A stretch of DNA of 64,000 nucleotides from NCBI RefSeq assembly GCF_037996825.1, contig NZ_JBBNAC010000001.1, positions 434,001-498,000 on the forward strand, written 5' to 3'. Source of the stretch: Bdellovibrio sp. BCCA. GTDB taxonomy: Bacteria > Bdellovibrionota > Bdellovibrionia > Bdellovibrionales > Bdellovibrionaceae. Under the pieces are notes generated by a model. It was not told the DNA's origin and ran no database searches. It saw only the letters and a list, made by a program, of their open reading frames with translations. Position 1 is the first letter of the stretch. Every line of letters starts with the position of its first letter. Both the position numbers and the translations under genes were made by a program. This document shows positions 32,324-41,822 of this stretch, in pieces.

Positions 32324-34105
32324 GTGAACGTAGTATTCGCAACTTTGACTTGCATCAGCCTCGGGTTATCTTTCGCTTTTGCGCAAACTCCAGAGAAAAA
32401 ATATCCGGAGTATTCAAAGCCACTATTTTTTGCGGTGATGGATCAAGAATTAAAAATCAAAAATCCGCAAGTCGACTACGATTTAAAAAAATCTAAAGGC
32501 AAATCACTGGAAATCAACGGTCTTATTTTCGATGCCGATTCTTTTTCAGCACGATTGGAAAATGAAGCTTTGAATTTCACGTGGAATCAGGAATTAGTTC
32601 CCGGTGGCGAGATCACAATCATCAACCAGCAGGGAAAAGAGTTGTGGAAACAGAAGGCCGAAGGTACGGGTGTCTGGTCGTTTAAAGATCTAAAAGGAGC
32701 AAAAGCGCCGCAATGGAAAGATGGCGAGCACTTTCGTTTCTGTCTGCGTTCTGAAATCGAAAAAGGTTATTCAAGTCTCTGCACACAATGGTACGGAATC
32801 GAGATCAAAGAATCCAGTATGCAAATGGGTCCGGCTAAATCAGAAGCCACGGCTCGCGTGATTATTCAAAATGAAGAAAAGAAATTAAAAGGTATCGAGG
32901 AAGTCGCTGTTGGTGCCCCAGTTCAGTTTCTAGCGACACTGAATAATAATGCTACTTATGAATTCGTTTCTGAACCAATTTCTCCTGTTATCAAAGATAT
33001 GATTGAATCCGAAAAAGAAGGTCAGGTGACTCTCACGGGGGAACTTCCTGCTCCACTGAAAGCGGAAGCGCAGATTCTTCCTGGCAATGACTACAGCAAG
33101 GTCACAAAATTTTTGGGTTTTGAAAGCACCATCGGAGCTTCTCGTGATTTGTGGCAGGCCGACGTTGTTCAAAAAAATGCGCGTTTGATCCTGCCTGGAA
33201 AATCCGGAGGGGTTTTCAGTTATGCTTTGGAAATCACGGATCCTCCTCGACAGAAAGACCGCCGTTATATTTCTGATAAATCTTTGCTGGGAACTTATTC
33301 GGCGAAGGACAAAATGACGGTTAAAGACGCTGAAGATCATTTGCAGGTCTGGGAGTTTTCGGCGCCCGAAAAATTTGCGATGAACACGGCCTTCCTTGAA
33401 GTTCCAGGTGAAAAAGTAACGCACAAATCTTATTTGGACATTTATCGCGGTGGCGCGGGTGAGGCGAGTTTGCGTTTGACGGGGGTTCTTACCAGCGGCA
33501 GTGACTTTGTGATGTTGGGTGAAGGACACGTTTCTTGGTGGTTTAACGACGTCTTTGGTTGGCAAAATTACTATCTTTCAAAACAAAGATGGGGCGTGAG
33601 CGCTCGTTATTTCACATCAATCACGAAGCTTCCGGCTTCCGACGACACGGGTTCAAGTGAAGACGTCGATCTGAAAGTAGCGCAAGCGGATCTGCGTTAC
33701 CGTTTTAAGCCGGGCCTATGGGAAAAAGATGAAACGGTGGGTTTGATTTTAGCTTACGAATCCATGCAAGTCGGTGATTTGACCGTTCCAAAAACAGGTG
33801 TAGGTCTTTTCTGGGCCCGCTCCATGCCACGCGTGTTGGATTATTGGTTTAGCAAAATTCCGTTTATGAACTATCCGAAGTGGGTGGATATGGAGTTTAT
33901 TAAATACGTTTCTTCCACAGACAGCGACATCTCTTTGGGTAACGATTACGTCATCAACTTTCATGGAAAGGTGATGTGGACACCCCGATTTTTTGGTGAA
34001 GCGGGTTTTGGTTCGAAGAATTATTACTTTGAAAAAAAATCGGATGGCTCTGGCGCGAAGCTGACGACGTTCTTTGGAACTATCGGCGCAGGTATTAACT
34101 TCTAA
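32324..34105 (+). CDS. Large secreted outer-membrane-type protein
   Basis: A 593-residue exported protein starting at a GTG (signal peptide MNVVFATLTCISLGLSFAFA). The first 250 residues carry beta-sandwich-like sequence, and the second half contains alternating aromatic strands (WWFNDVFGWQNYYLSKQRWG, then AQADLRYRFKPGLWE), ending with GTIGAGINF, which fits a C-terminal barrel. An outer-membrane role with a periplasmic N-terminal domain is inferred. It lies 12 bases before the histidine kinase gene, so both may share a transcript. No named family. Confidence 0.65.
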   Translation: MNVVFATLTCISLGLSFAFAQTPEKKYPEYSKPLFFAVMDQELKIKNPQVDYDLKKSKGKSLEINGLIFDADSFSARLENEALNFTWNQELVPGGEITIINQQGKELWKQKAEGTGVWSFKDLKGAKAPQWKDGEHFRFCLRSEIEKGYSSLCTQWYGIEIKESSMQMGPAKSEATARVIIQNEEKKLKGIEEVAVGAPVQFLATLNNNATYEFVSEPISPVIKDMIESEKEGQVTLTGELPAPLKAEAQILPGNDYSKVTKFLGFESTIGASRDLWQADVVQKNARLILPGKSGGVFSYALEITDPPRQKDRRYISDKSLLGTYSAKDKMTVKDAEDHLQVWEFSAPEKFAMNTAFLEVPGEKVTHKSYLDIYRGGAGEASLRLTGVLTSGSDFVMLGEGHVSWWFNDVFGWQNYYLSKQRWGVSARYFTSITKLPASDDTGSSEDVDLKVAQADLRYRFKPGLWEKDETVGLILAYESMQVGDLTVPKTGVGLFWARSMPRVLDYWFSKIPFMNYPKWVDMEFIKYVSSTDSDISLGNDYVINFHGKVMWTPRFFGEAGFGSKNYYFEKKSDGSGAKLTTFFGTIGAGINF

Positions 34106-34116
34106 TTGCGGGATCG

Positions 34117-36414
34117 ATGAAACAAAGGCTGACACTGGTCCACATTTTTTGGCTCAATCAGTTGGTGACAACTCTGATTCTCCTTTTGGTGATAGGAGTG
34201 TACGGCACGCATTTGTTTATTTCCGAACAAAGAGCTATCCGCGAGCGCATGGAGCCCGCACTTTCTCGCGAAGTCGATCGTCTTAATACGGATATTTTTA
34301 TTCTTGAGGCGAACGTTCAAAAATTAAAAAGCATGGTGGATCTTTTCGAAGCTATGCCCGCGTCGGCCCGTGTAGAAAAGTTTAGAAACTTCGCCGCTTC
34401 AACGATAGCCCCACACTCAACGCAGTTTAACGCGTACTTTGCTTTGGCTCCGCAACTGGCCAAAAAATATTTTGGCAAAAGTTCTTACGTCTATGTGGTG
34501 CATAGGGATTACTCTCTCTTTGCGAATCCGAAATACAATGACCCTCATTATTTCGTTTCTGAACAGTTTCCTGAGCCTGGTTATTACACGGATCCCGAGG
34601 CGCAATGGTGGGCTATGAACGATGGCCACCCGGGAGTGAATTTTTCGGATTTTTATTTCGACAAAGGCTACATGGAAAAAGTCATGTTTAGCACAACCAT
34701 GGGGATCTATTCCGATGGAAAACTTGAGGGCGTTGTCGGGATTGATACCTTGGCCAGCGATATCGCGCACCGTCTGGGTTCATTCCGTTTAGGTGACACC
34801 GGTGGAGTTATTATCGTCGATAGTCACGGTCGTCCGGTGCTGCCACTGATTGCTCGTGATCTTCCTTTGGTGGGATACAAATATCTTCGGGCATTCACGA
34901 AAGATGAATTCCGCCGTATGCCGACAATTGTGCAAAAAATATTTAATATTCAGGGACAGAAACTTCAGGATTTTCCCGGAGCCGATGGAAAGACTTATCT
35001 CACTTATTCAAAACCTCTTAAGGGACGTCCTTGGCATATGATTATCTACCAGGAAAAAACGGAAGCCTATTCCGGCTTGTATTTCCGTTTGGTGTTCTTT
35101 GGTTTTGTGGCTTTGACGGCGTATTTCTTTTTAACGCTGATGGTGTGGCTCACAGGCAAATATGTCGTGACTCAGGATAAATCGGTTCTAGAAGAACTTC
35201 GTGAGTCTCGCGATAAAGCTGAAGCGGCAACCAAAGCAAAGTCCTTGTTCTTATCGACAATGAGCCATGAGATCCGCACGCCGCTAAATGCGATGTTGGG
35301 ATCAGCAGAATTACTGGAAGAAACTCCTCTTAACGGTGAACAAAAAGATCTTCTGGGCGCTTTAAGAAGTGCCGGCGATACTTTGTTAAGCATGCTCAAT
35401 AATATCTTGGATTTTTCAAAATTCGAATACGGTCGGATGCAATTGGAAAGTCGTGAGTTTTTGCTCAGTGATTTAATTCGTGAAGTAGAGGCGTTAGTTT
35501 CAACTGCGATTCTGCGCAAAGCTTTGCAATTTCATTTTAATGGACCAGAACAAGATCGTTGGATTGTTGGCGACTCTTTGCGCTTAAAACAAGTGCTGAT
35601 GAATCTTTTGGGTAATGCCGTGAAGTTCACAGATCGGGGCACCATTGAACTTACAGTGAAGCCTTTTCCGGGGAACGATGCAGATCATGAATATTTTCTT
35701 TTCGAGGTGAAAGATACGGGGATTGGTATCGCTCAAGAAAATATGCAAAAGATCTTTGATGAGTTTGGGCAAGAGGACTCTTCGGTGACTCGCCGTTTTG
35801 GTGGCACGGGTTTAGGCTTAAGCATTTCCAAGAAAGTCGTGCAACTGATGGGCGGGGAGTTGCACTGTGAAAGTCAGCAATATCTAGGATCGAAGTTTTA
35901 TTTTTCAATCCTTATGAAAAGCCGTAAAGCAGAGCCCTGGAATGTGCGTTGGACCACGCGAATTGCGGCGCCTCCTGTGCAGCAGCCGGCCCGTGAAGCC
36001 GGGGTGATGGTTCGCCGTGTTTTGATTGTCGATGACATGGATGAAAATCACATGCTCTTAAAGGCCTATATGAAAAAGCTTGAGTTCGTGATCGTGGATT
36101 CTGTGTATGGCGGTTATGAGTGCTTGGAAATGTGGGAACGCAATCACTATGATTTGATTTTCATGGATGTCCAAATGCCGCGCATTTCGGGCCTTGATAC
36201 CATTCGCAAGCTTCGCGATTTGGAACGCATGCAGAATCGAACGCGAACACCGGTGATTGTGATCTCGGCGAATAGTTTTATGGAAGATATTGAGAAAAGT
36301 CTCAATGCCGGAGCCGATGAACACTGTGGCAAGCCCGTGCGCAAGCAAACGGTGGTGGAGCTTGTTCAAAAATACTGTCTTCCTCAAGGTGAGACAGCTC
36401 CTGCAAACTCTTAA
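34117..36414 (+). CDS. Cache-domain hybrid histidine kinase with receiver
   Basis: A 765-residue membrane sensor. TM1 is 14-34, a periplasmic Cache-type (double PAS) domain spans about 35-315 (WWAMNDGHPGVNFSDFYF and GVVGIDTLASDI are typical), and TM2 is 322-345. The HisKA box STMSHEIRTPL gives phospho-histidine H384. The HATPase domain covers about 485-605 (GTGLGLSISKKV). A receiver domain at 635-755 has D684 (IFMDVQMPR) as the acceptor and DD at 639-640. It senses a periplasmic ligand, perhaps an amino acid or similar, and should pass phosphate to a separate HPt protein; no output domain or HPt is in the window. Confidence 0.93.
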   Translation: MKQRLTLVHIFWLNQLVTTLILLLVIGVYGTHLFISEQRAIRERMEPALSREVDRLNTDIFILEANVQKLKSMVDLFEAMPASARVEKFRNFAASTIAPHSTQFNAYFALAPQLAKKYFGKSSYVYVVHRDYSLFANPKYNDPHYFVSEQFPEPGYYTDPEAQWWAMNDGHPGVNFSDFYFDKGYMEKVMFSTTMGIYSDGKLEGVVGIDTLASDIAHRLGSFRLGDTGGVIIVDSHGRPVLPLIARDLPLVGYKYLRAFTKDEFRRMPTIVQKIFNIQGQKLQDFPGADGKTYLTYSKPLKGRPWHMIIYQEKTEAYSGLYFRLVFFGFVALTAYFFLTLMVWLTGKYVVTQDKSVLEELRESRDKAEAATKAKSLFLSTMSHEIRTPLNAMLGSAELLEETPLNGEQKDLLGALRSAGDTLLSMLNNILDFSKFEYGRMQLESREFLLSDLIREVEALVSTAILRKALQFHFNGPEQDRWIVGDSLRLKQVLMNLLGNAVKFTDRGTIELTVKPFPGNDADHEYFLFEVKDTGIGIAQENMQKIFDEFGQEDSSVTRRFGGTGLGLSISKKVVQLMGGELHCESQQYLGSKFYFSILMKSRKAEPWNVRWTTRIAAPPVQQPAREAGVMVRRVLIVDDMDENHMLLKAYMKKLEFVIVDSVYGGYECLEMWERNHYDLIFMDVQMPRISGLDTIRKLRDLERMQNRTRTPVIVISANSFMEDIEKSLNAGADEHCGKPVRKQTVVELVQKYCLPQGETAPANS

Positions 36415-36517
36415 TACAGCGTTAAGTTTATAACAGGTTATCCCGATATTACGTAGGTCTGAGCCCGGAATGGATATTGCTTTTATTCATTACGAGACGT
36501 GAAATCAGGGGGGAATT

Positions 36518-37117
36518 GTGAAAAGAGTCTTGGCACTCGTAGCGACATTGTGTCTCGTTTTGGGATTCCAAAACTGTGCTCAGAATCAGATGCAGTCATT
36601 GGATCTTGCGGCGAGTGACGTTTCCGTCAATCTTCCTCCGCAAAGTTCAAACGGAGATTCTTCCACAGGTGGATCTTCGGTATCCACAGCCGGCAAAGTA
36701 ACCTATGTTGAAATTCCAAATATTTCTGAAGACGGCTCTGTTGCCCAAAAAGCATCCCCTGTGACTCCTTATCGTTTGGTGATTTCATTGCAATCCGGTT
36801 CTATTCAATTGATGGATGACTCCAACGCTGTTTTGCAAAAACGTTGTTTGGATTCAGGAAGCTTGCAAGAGCTTAAAACAATTCTCGGTGGTGCAAACAT
36901 CTGTGCTGCTTCGGCTCCAGCGGAAGATCAAATCTGTGCGATGAAATATCAACCAGGTTATGCTTCGTTGTTTGTGAATGAAAAACGCGTGAACTTAGGT
37001 GAAGAGCAAGATTCCTGCGGTCGCGGCCGTAAAGATCTGTGCGGCGCTCTCACAGACGTGTTTCAGGCTTACGTTTCTCACGTAAAGCAACACTGGACAG
37101 AGATGGATTGCGAATAA
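36518..37117 (+). CDS. Hypothetical lipoprotein with FQNC lipobox
   Basis: A 199-residue exported protein with a GTG start behind AGGGGGG. The signal peptide is MKRVLALVATLCLVLGFQNC, with C20 as the likely lipidated residue. A Ser/Gly linker (QSSNGDSSTGGSSVSTAGKV) leads to a small domain with six cysteines in the second half (KRCLDSG, NICAASA, QICAMKY, DSCGRG, DLCGAL, DCE at the end). The lipobox FQNC matches that of the Ig-like lipoprotein at 16910. No family recognised. Confidence 0.65.
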   Translation: MKRVLALVATLCLVLGFQNCAQNQMQSLDLAASDVSVNLPPQSSNGDSSTGGSSVSTAGKVTYVEIPNISEDGSVAQKASPVTPYRLVISLQSGSIQLMDDSNAVLQKRCLDSGSLQELKTILGGANICAASAPAEDQICAMKYQPGYASLFVNEKRVNLGEEQDSCGRGRKDLCGALTDVFQAYVSHVKQHWTEMDCE

Positions 37118-37123
37118 TCTGAA

Positions 37124-37963
37124 TCACGAATTCATCAAGCCTTTTCCTAAGGCTTCAATAGTAAGACGTTCCGAAGGAACTTTTCCAAATTCCGGTCTGT
37201 ACACGAGGGCAATTTCGTCTTTATAGACCGGTAATTTCTCAAGCTGTTTTAGCGGTCCTGAAAATAAATGAACGGCTCTTTCCGGTAGAATACCAAATCC
37301 AATTTCTTCATTAACAAGTCTGCAAATAAGCTCCAAGCTTTCTGTTGAAATGATATTGCGAGGTTTATCTTTCCATTTCTTTAAAATGGATTGCGTTTGA
37401 AAGAGATCTGGATTGCAAATAATAGTGTCCAGATTTTTTGAACTCTTATGAGCCCACACTCCAACCACGTCTGTTGCAATCGGAGTAATAACCAGATCAG
37501 GGACACGGACAGGATTTATGACAATCCCTACATCAATGGTCCCTTTTTGAATCTCGGATTGGATGTTGCGTGAAAGGTCATGTCTCAGCTCAATCTTGTA
37601 ATCAGGAGCCACAGACTTTAAATGTTTTAAAGCTTTCGGTATTGAGTATTGGGCAACTGTGGCATGACAGCCGATAATGATTGTCCTGCCTGCGAATATA
37701 TTTTCTTTGTCTGTCGCAATATCCAAATCTGACAAAGCACGCAGGGCTGTCTGCGCCTTGTTTAACATTATTTTTCCTGTCGGCGTAAGTTGGATGCCGC
37801 TTCTTGATCTGTAAAATAGCGTGCAACCAAGATCATGCTCCAAGCGTTTAAGGCTCTCTGACAGGGCTGGCTGACTGATTTCCAGCTTATTTGCGCATTG
37901 AACAATGGTTTCACACAAGGCCATTTCCACAAAGTTTCTCATGTCGTTCAGTCTGTATTTCAT
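37124..37963 (-). CDS. LysR-family transcriptional regulator
   Basis: A 279-residue regulator. The N-terminal winged helix-turn-helix reads MRNFVEMALCETIVQCANKL, then ISQPALSESLKRLEHDLG, the usual LysR form. The ligand domain follows from about residue 90 (IIIGCHATVAQYSIPKAL). The effector is unknown. It is divergent from the small secreted gene at 38070 and shares a 106-base intergenic region with three copies of ATAAGT (two direct, one inverted), where it may bind. LysR regulators often control the divergent gene. Confidence 0.9.
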   Translation of the reverse strand: MKYRLNDMRNFVEMALCETIVQCANKLEISQPALSESLKRLEHDLGCTLFYRSRSGIQLTPTGKIMLNKAQTALRALSDLDIATDKENIFAGRTIIIGCHATVAQYSIPKALKHLKSVAPDYKIELRHDLSRNIQSEIQKGTIDVGIVINPVRVPDLVITPIATDVVGVWAHKSSKNLDTIICNPDLFQTQSILKKWKDKPRNIISTESLELICRLVNEEIGFGILPERAVHLFSGPLKQLEKLPVYKDEIALVYRPEFGKVPSERLTIEALGKGLMNS

Positions 37964-38069
37964 AAGTATTTACCTATATATGTTATAAGTTTATCCATAT
38001 TTTACTTATACAATAATTTCAAATAGGTTCTTTTCAGGTTTCGAAAAAATTTTAAGAAGGACTATTAAA

Positions 38070-38552
38070 ATGAAAAAAATTATCTTTTCTGTACTTCTGC
38101 TCAGCACGATGTTCTCAGTGGCCAATGCAACTGAAACCAACCTTATGAACTGCCGCGACAGGTACTTTAGTATCTTTTCGGCGAAGCAAACGGACGGGAA
38201 AATATTTTTGCGTCTTGATGCCGCTGGATATGCAGATCGCTTGGAGCTTGCTGATAAACTAGGGCTGCCGCCGGAAAAAGCATTTAATAGACTTGATATG
38301 AGTATGCCCAAAGAAAACTGCTCATGGGCTAAAGATGGTCGACTTAGTTGCTTGGCTAACAATCTAACATTGGTTTTCCGAAATTTTAACGGTGATGTGG
38401 AAGTGATGACGGTTTCTAGATTCACCTTAAACACAGGAGAAATGGGCGTGGGTTCAAGCTCTTACAGACGTGTCGAGGTAACTATTGAGCGCGACGAGGT
38501 TGTCACTGATTCGAAGGGATACCCTTCCTGTAGCGGAGAAATGTCTAGATAA
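38070..38552 (+). CDS. Small secreted protein, divergent from LysR gene
   Basis: A 160-residue exported protein. MKKIIFSVLLLSTMFSVANA is a signal peptide. The mature part has cysteines at NCRDRYF, NCSWAK, SCLANN and PSCSGEM, which may pair. It resembles other small secreted proteins in this window only in size and layout. AAGGA lies before the ATG. A plausible target of the adjacent LysR regulator. No family recognised. Confidence 0.65.
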   Translation: MKKIIFSVLLLSTMFSVANATETNLMNCRDRYFSIFSAKQTDGKIFLRLDAAGYADRLELADKLGLPPEKAFNRLDMSMPKENCSWAKDGRLSCLANNLTLVFRNFNGDVEVMTVSRFTLNTGEMGVGSSSYRRVEVTIERDEVVTDSKGYPSCSGEMSR

Positions 38553-38573
38553 ACTTCGTGCGGAAATGAAGTA

Positions 38574-38610
38574 TAAAAAAACCCTAGTAATTTCTTACTA
38601 GGGTTTTTTA
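38574..38610 (+). terminator. Bidirectional intrinsic terminator
   Basis: CCCTAGTAA and TTACTAGGG arms with a TTTC loop, flanked by A and T runs; it stands between the secreted protein gene and the convergent alaS gene. Confidence 0.88.
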
Positions 38611-38625
38611 GTTTTTATGCCTTTT

Positions 38626-41349
38626 TTAAACGCCAAGAAGCGTTTTTACTTTATCGAACGCTTGAGGCAGGCTGCCACGATTTGGAGCTGCTCCTTGAGC
38701 GAAGTCAGGGCGACCGCCCCCTTTTCCACCCATGACCGCTGCGACTTCTTTCAAAAGATCACCGGCTTTTGTTTCGCCTGTGATGTCTTTAGAAACGCTC
38801 ACAATAATAGGATGAGAACCTTCACCTTGGCCGACAACAACGACAACACCGTTTTGAATTTTGTTTTTCAAATGGTCTGTCACTTCAGCAAGAACTTGTC
38901 TGTCATCCAAAGCCACGTCAGCAAGAACCAATTTTGCTGAAGATCCAGATTTTGTTTTAAAGCTCAATGCTTTGGCTGCAAGGTCGTCGACATTGATTTG
39001 TCCGCCTTGAAGCTTCTTCATTTCTTTTTCCATCTGCTTGATCTGTTCTTTGAAAGCTTCCACGCGGTTTGCGAGTGTCGAAGTTTCACCAGTCGCTTCA
39101 AGATGTTTTAAGTAGTGAGGGCTTTTTTGTAGGCCTGCTGCCGTTAAAGCGTCGTCGAAATGAGCGATAGAACTCATTGCGTATTTCACGGCACCATCGC
39201 CTGTGATCGCTTCCACGCGGCGAACACCAGAGCTGACGCCCGCTTCAGAGACGATTTTGAACAAACGAATTTGTGAAGTGTTCTTCACGTGCGTACCGCC
39301 GCAAAGTTCGCAAGAGAAATCGCCCATCGTGAGGACACGCACTTGATCGCCGTACTTTTCACCGAACAACGCCATCGCTCCTTTAGCTTGGGCCTCTTTC
39401 GGGCTCATGATTTCTACTTTCACGTCGTGAGCTTGTGCGATCTGTTCGTTGACGAGATCTTCGATTTGTTTGATCTCTTCCGAACTCAACGGTTTGTTGT
39501 GAGTGAAGTCGAAGCGGGTTTTTTGTGAGTCCACCAAAGACCCCGCCTGCGTTACATGTGCACCCAAAACTTTACGGAGAGCTGAGTGCAACAAGTGAGT
39601 CGCTGAGTGATTGCTCATGGTATTGCGACGTTCAAATGGATTTACAATCGTATCAACGCTTGCACCTACTTTAAAATCACCGTGTTCAATTTCCACATGA
39701 TGAAGAATAATATCGTCAATCTTTGTTGTATTCACAACTTTCGCGCGAGAAGGGCCTTCCATGAGGTAGCCGATGTCACCGGCTTGACCGCCGCCTTCAC
39801 CATAGAAAGACGTTTGATCAAGGATGATCACGCCGTTTTCGCCTTGTTTTAAAGACGTAACGACTTCATGGCCGTTAGAAAGAGCCGTGATCTTTCCACC
39901 ATCTGCAAAACCATTGTAACCCGTGAATTTCACAGCTTTACCGCTCGCCAAATAATCTTTTGCGAATTTGATCAAGTGCTGCTCATCCGCACCCAAAGCT
40001 TTCCCTTTCCAAGAGGCTTTGGATTTTGCACGATTCGCTTCCATTTCTTTTTCAAATGCCGCTTCATTCACTTCCACGCCGTTTTCATTTGCAATGACGC
40101 GAGTTAAGTCAGCAGGGAAGCCATAAGTGTCGTACATTCTGAAAACAACTTCGCCAGAAAGTTCTTTGATACCTTTGGCTTTTGCTTTCGCAAGCTCATC
40201 CATCAAAATATTAGTCCCGTTATCCAAAGTGCTGATGAAACGGTCTTCCTCGTCACGGATGGTATTCAAGATGTGATCGCGACGTTCTTTGAGTTCTGGA
40301 TAAACAGAGCCCATGCTTTCAATCAAAGCCTCTGCCATCCCAGGCAAGAAAGACTGATCTGCGGACAGTTTACGGCCGTAACGAATTGCACGTCTCATAA
40401 TACGACGAAGAACGTAACCGCGGCCTTCGTTGGAAGGAAGTGCGCCATCAGCAATCAAGAAGGAAGTTGAACGGCAGTGATCCGCTAAAACGCGAAGAGC
40501 CGCTGTTTTTTCCGCTTGTTCTTTGTCTTTCGCAAGAATTTCGCGATCTGTGATGTACTTCACGTTTCCAATTTTGCAAGCCAGTTCGATCATTGGTTGG
40601 AAAAGATCTGTGTCGTAGTTATTAAATTTACCCTGCATCGCTGCCACAACACGCTCAAGACCCGAACCTGTATCTACAGAAGGCTTTGGCAATGGAGTCA
40701 ACGTGCCCGGAGGATTTTCAAAGTACTGCATGAAAACCAGATTCCAGATTTCAACGAAACGATCTTCACCGGCTGCGATCCCTTTGTAAGGATCAGAGAT
40801 CGTTCCTGCTTTAGGACCGTGATCGTAGAAAATCTCTGTACAAGGACCGCAAGGACCTGTGTCGCCCATTTTCCAAAAGTTATCAGAGTCAAAGCGGAAG
40901 ATGCGGTCTTTAGGAATGCCTTCTTGATTGTGCCAGATGTCTGCGGCTTCATCGTCAGACAAGTGCACCGTCACGTACAATTTCTCTTTAGGTATTTGCA
41001 ATTCTTTTGTCAAAAACTCCCACGCAAAGTGAATCGCGTCTTTTTTGAAGTAGTCGCCGAAAGAAAAGTTCCCCAACATTTCAAAGAAAGTGTGATGGCG
41101 AGCTGTGAATCCTACATTTTCCAAGTCATTGTGTTTACCACCGGCGCGCACGCACTTTTGCACAGTCACGGCGCGAGTGTAGTCACGCTTCTCAAGACCC
41201 AAGAAAGTATTTTTAAACTGATTCATACCCGCATTGGCGAAAAGCAACGTCGGATCATTTTCAGGAATCAAAGAAGAAGAACCCACATGAGTGTGACCAT
41301 TTTTTTTGAAATAGTTCACAAAGGCGTTGCGGATGTCAGAGCTTTTCAT
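38626..41349 (-). CDS. alaS: Alanyl-tRNA synthetase
   Basis: A 907-residue enzyme that charges tRNA-Ala. The start MKSSDIRNAFVNYFKKNGHT and SSSLIPENDPTLLFANAGMN carry motif 1 of the class II core; the editing domain has the zinc ligands HSATHLLHSAL and CGGTHV; the C-terminal DHHA1 domain ends with GKGGGRPDFAQGAAP. It is a little longer than the E. coli enzyme. AAGG precedes the ATG. The recX stop overlaps its first codons by 14 bases, a common recX-alaS pairing. Confidence 0.96.
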   Translation of the reverse strand: MKSSDIRNAFVNYFKKNGHTHVGSSSLIPENDPTLLFANAGMNQFKNTFLGLEKRDYTRAVTVQKCVRAGGKHNDLENVGFTARHHTFFEMLGNFSFGDYFKKDAIHFAWEFLTKELQIPKEKLYVTVHLSDDEAADIWHNQEGIPKDRIFRFDSDNFWKMGDTGPCGPCTEIFYDHGPKAGTISDPYKGIAAGEDRFVEIWNLVFMQYFENPPGTLTPLPKPSVDTGSGLERVVAAMQGKFNNYDTDLFQPMIELACKIGNVKYITDREILAKDKEQAEKTAALRVLADHCRSTSFLIADGALPSNEGRGYVLRRIMRRAIRYGRKLSADQSFLPGMAEALIESMGSVYPELKERRDHILNTIRDEEDRFISTLDNGTNILMDELAKAKAKGIKELSGEVVFRMYDTYGFPADLTRVIANENGVEVNEAAFEKEMEANRAKSKASWKGKALGADEQHLIKFAKDYLASGKAVKFTGYNGFADGGKITALSNGHEVVTSLKQGENGVIILDQTSFYGEGGGQAGDIGYLMEGPSRAKVVNTTKIDDIILHHVEIEHGDFKVGASVDTIVNPFERRNTMSNHSATHLLHSALRKVLGAHVTQAGSLVDSQKTRFDFTHNKPLSSEEIKQIEDLVNEQIAQAHDVKVEIMSPKEAQAKGAMALFGEKYGDQVRVLTMGDFSCELCGGTHVKNTSQIRLFKIVSEAGVSSGVRRVEAITGDGAVKYAMSSIAHFDDALTAAGLQKSPHYLKHLEATGETSTLANRVEAFKEQIKQMEKEMKKLQGGQINVDDLAAKALSFKTKSGSSAKLVLADVALDDRQVLAEVTDHLKNKIQNGVVVVVGQGEGSHPIIVSVSKDITGETKAGDLLKEVAAVMGGKGGGRPDFAQGAAPNRGSLPQAFDKVKTLLGV

Positions 41350-41800
41350 AAATAACCTTTCTTACGGTCTCGGAATCAAAGCCACGGGAAGCCAGGAGTC
41401 GTCCGACTCGGGCTTTATCTTCCCGCGAGAATTCATAATCTTCATCATACTTATTTTTGACAATCGAAAGAGCCTTTTCAAGCTCCAAGTCTCGGTCTGT
41501 TTCTACCGAAGGCAGACCTTTTTCGCGAAGGTAATTGTTGATGTAGTGAATGCCCTTGTTGCGACGGTGAAGCATGTCAGCCAGTCGATGGGCGAGGTCC
41601 TTGGGATCTCCCAGCCAGTTGTTGTCCTTGGCGAAGTCGATGGCCTCATCAACAATGTTTCCCAAATCCTCTTCGTCTGAGAACTTTTCTCGCAATTTCG
41701 TGCGCAGTTCTTTTTCGGAATGGTCCCGACGGGCAATAAGGTCCATGACCTTCTTTTTAGCTGCTTGTCGGGTTTTGAGGGGATCTTTCTCTCGAGACAT
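41336..41800 (-). CDS. recX: Regulatory protein RecX
   Basis: A 154-residue helical protein of the RecX family, which binds RecA filaments and tempers recombination. The family hallmarks ARRDHSEKELRTKL near the N-terminus and the repeated three-helix units (LLASRGFDSETVRKV at the end) are present. The ATG at 41800 is chosen; the longer frame overlaps the metallophosphoesterase gene. recA lies about 6 kb away on the opposite strand instead of next to it. Confidence 0.85.
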   Translation of the reverse strand: MSREKDPLKTRQAAKKKVMDLIARRDHSEKELRTKLREKFSDEEDLGNIVDEAIDFAKDNNWLGDPKDLAHRLADMLHRRNKGIHYINNYLREKGLPSVETDRDLELEKALSIVKNKYDEDYEFSREDKARVGRLLASRGFDSETVRKVIYEKL

Positions 41801-41822
41801 CCCCAGATTATTACTCTGTTTT

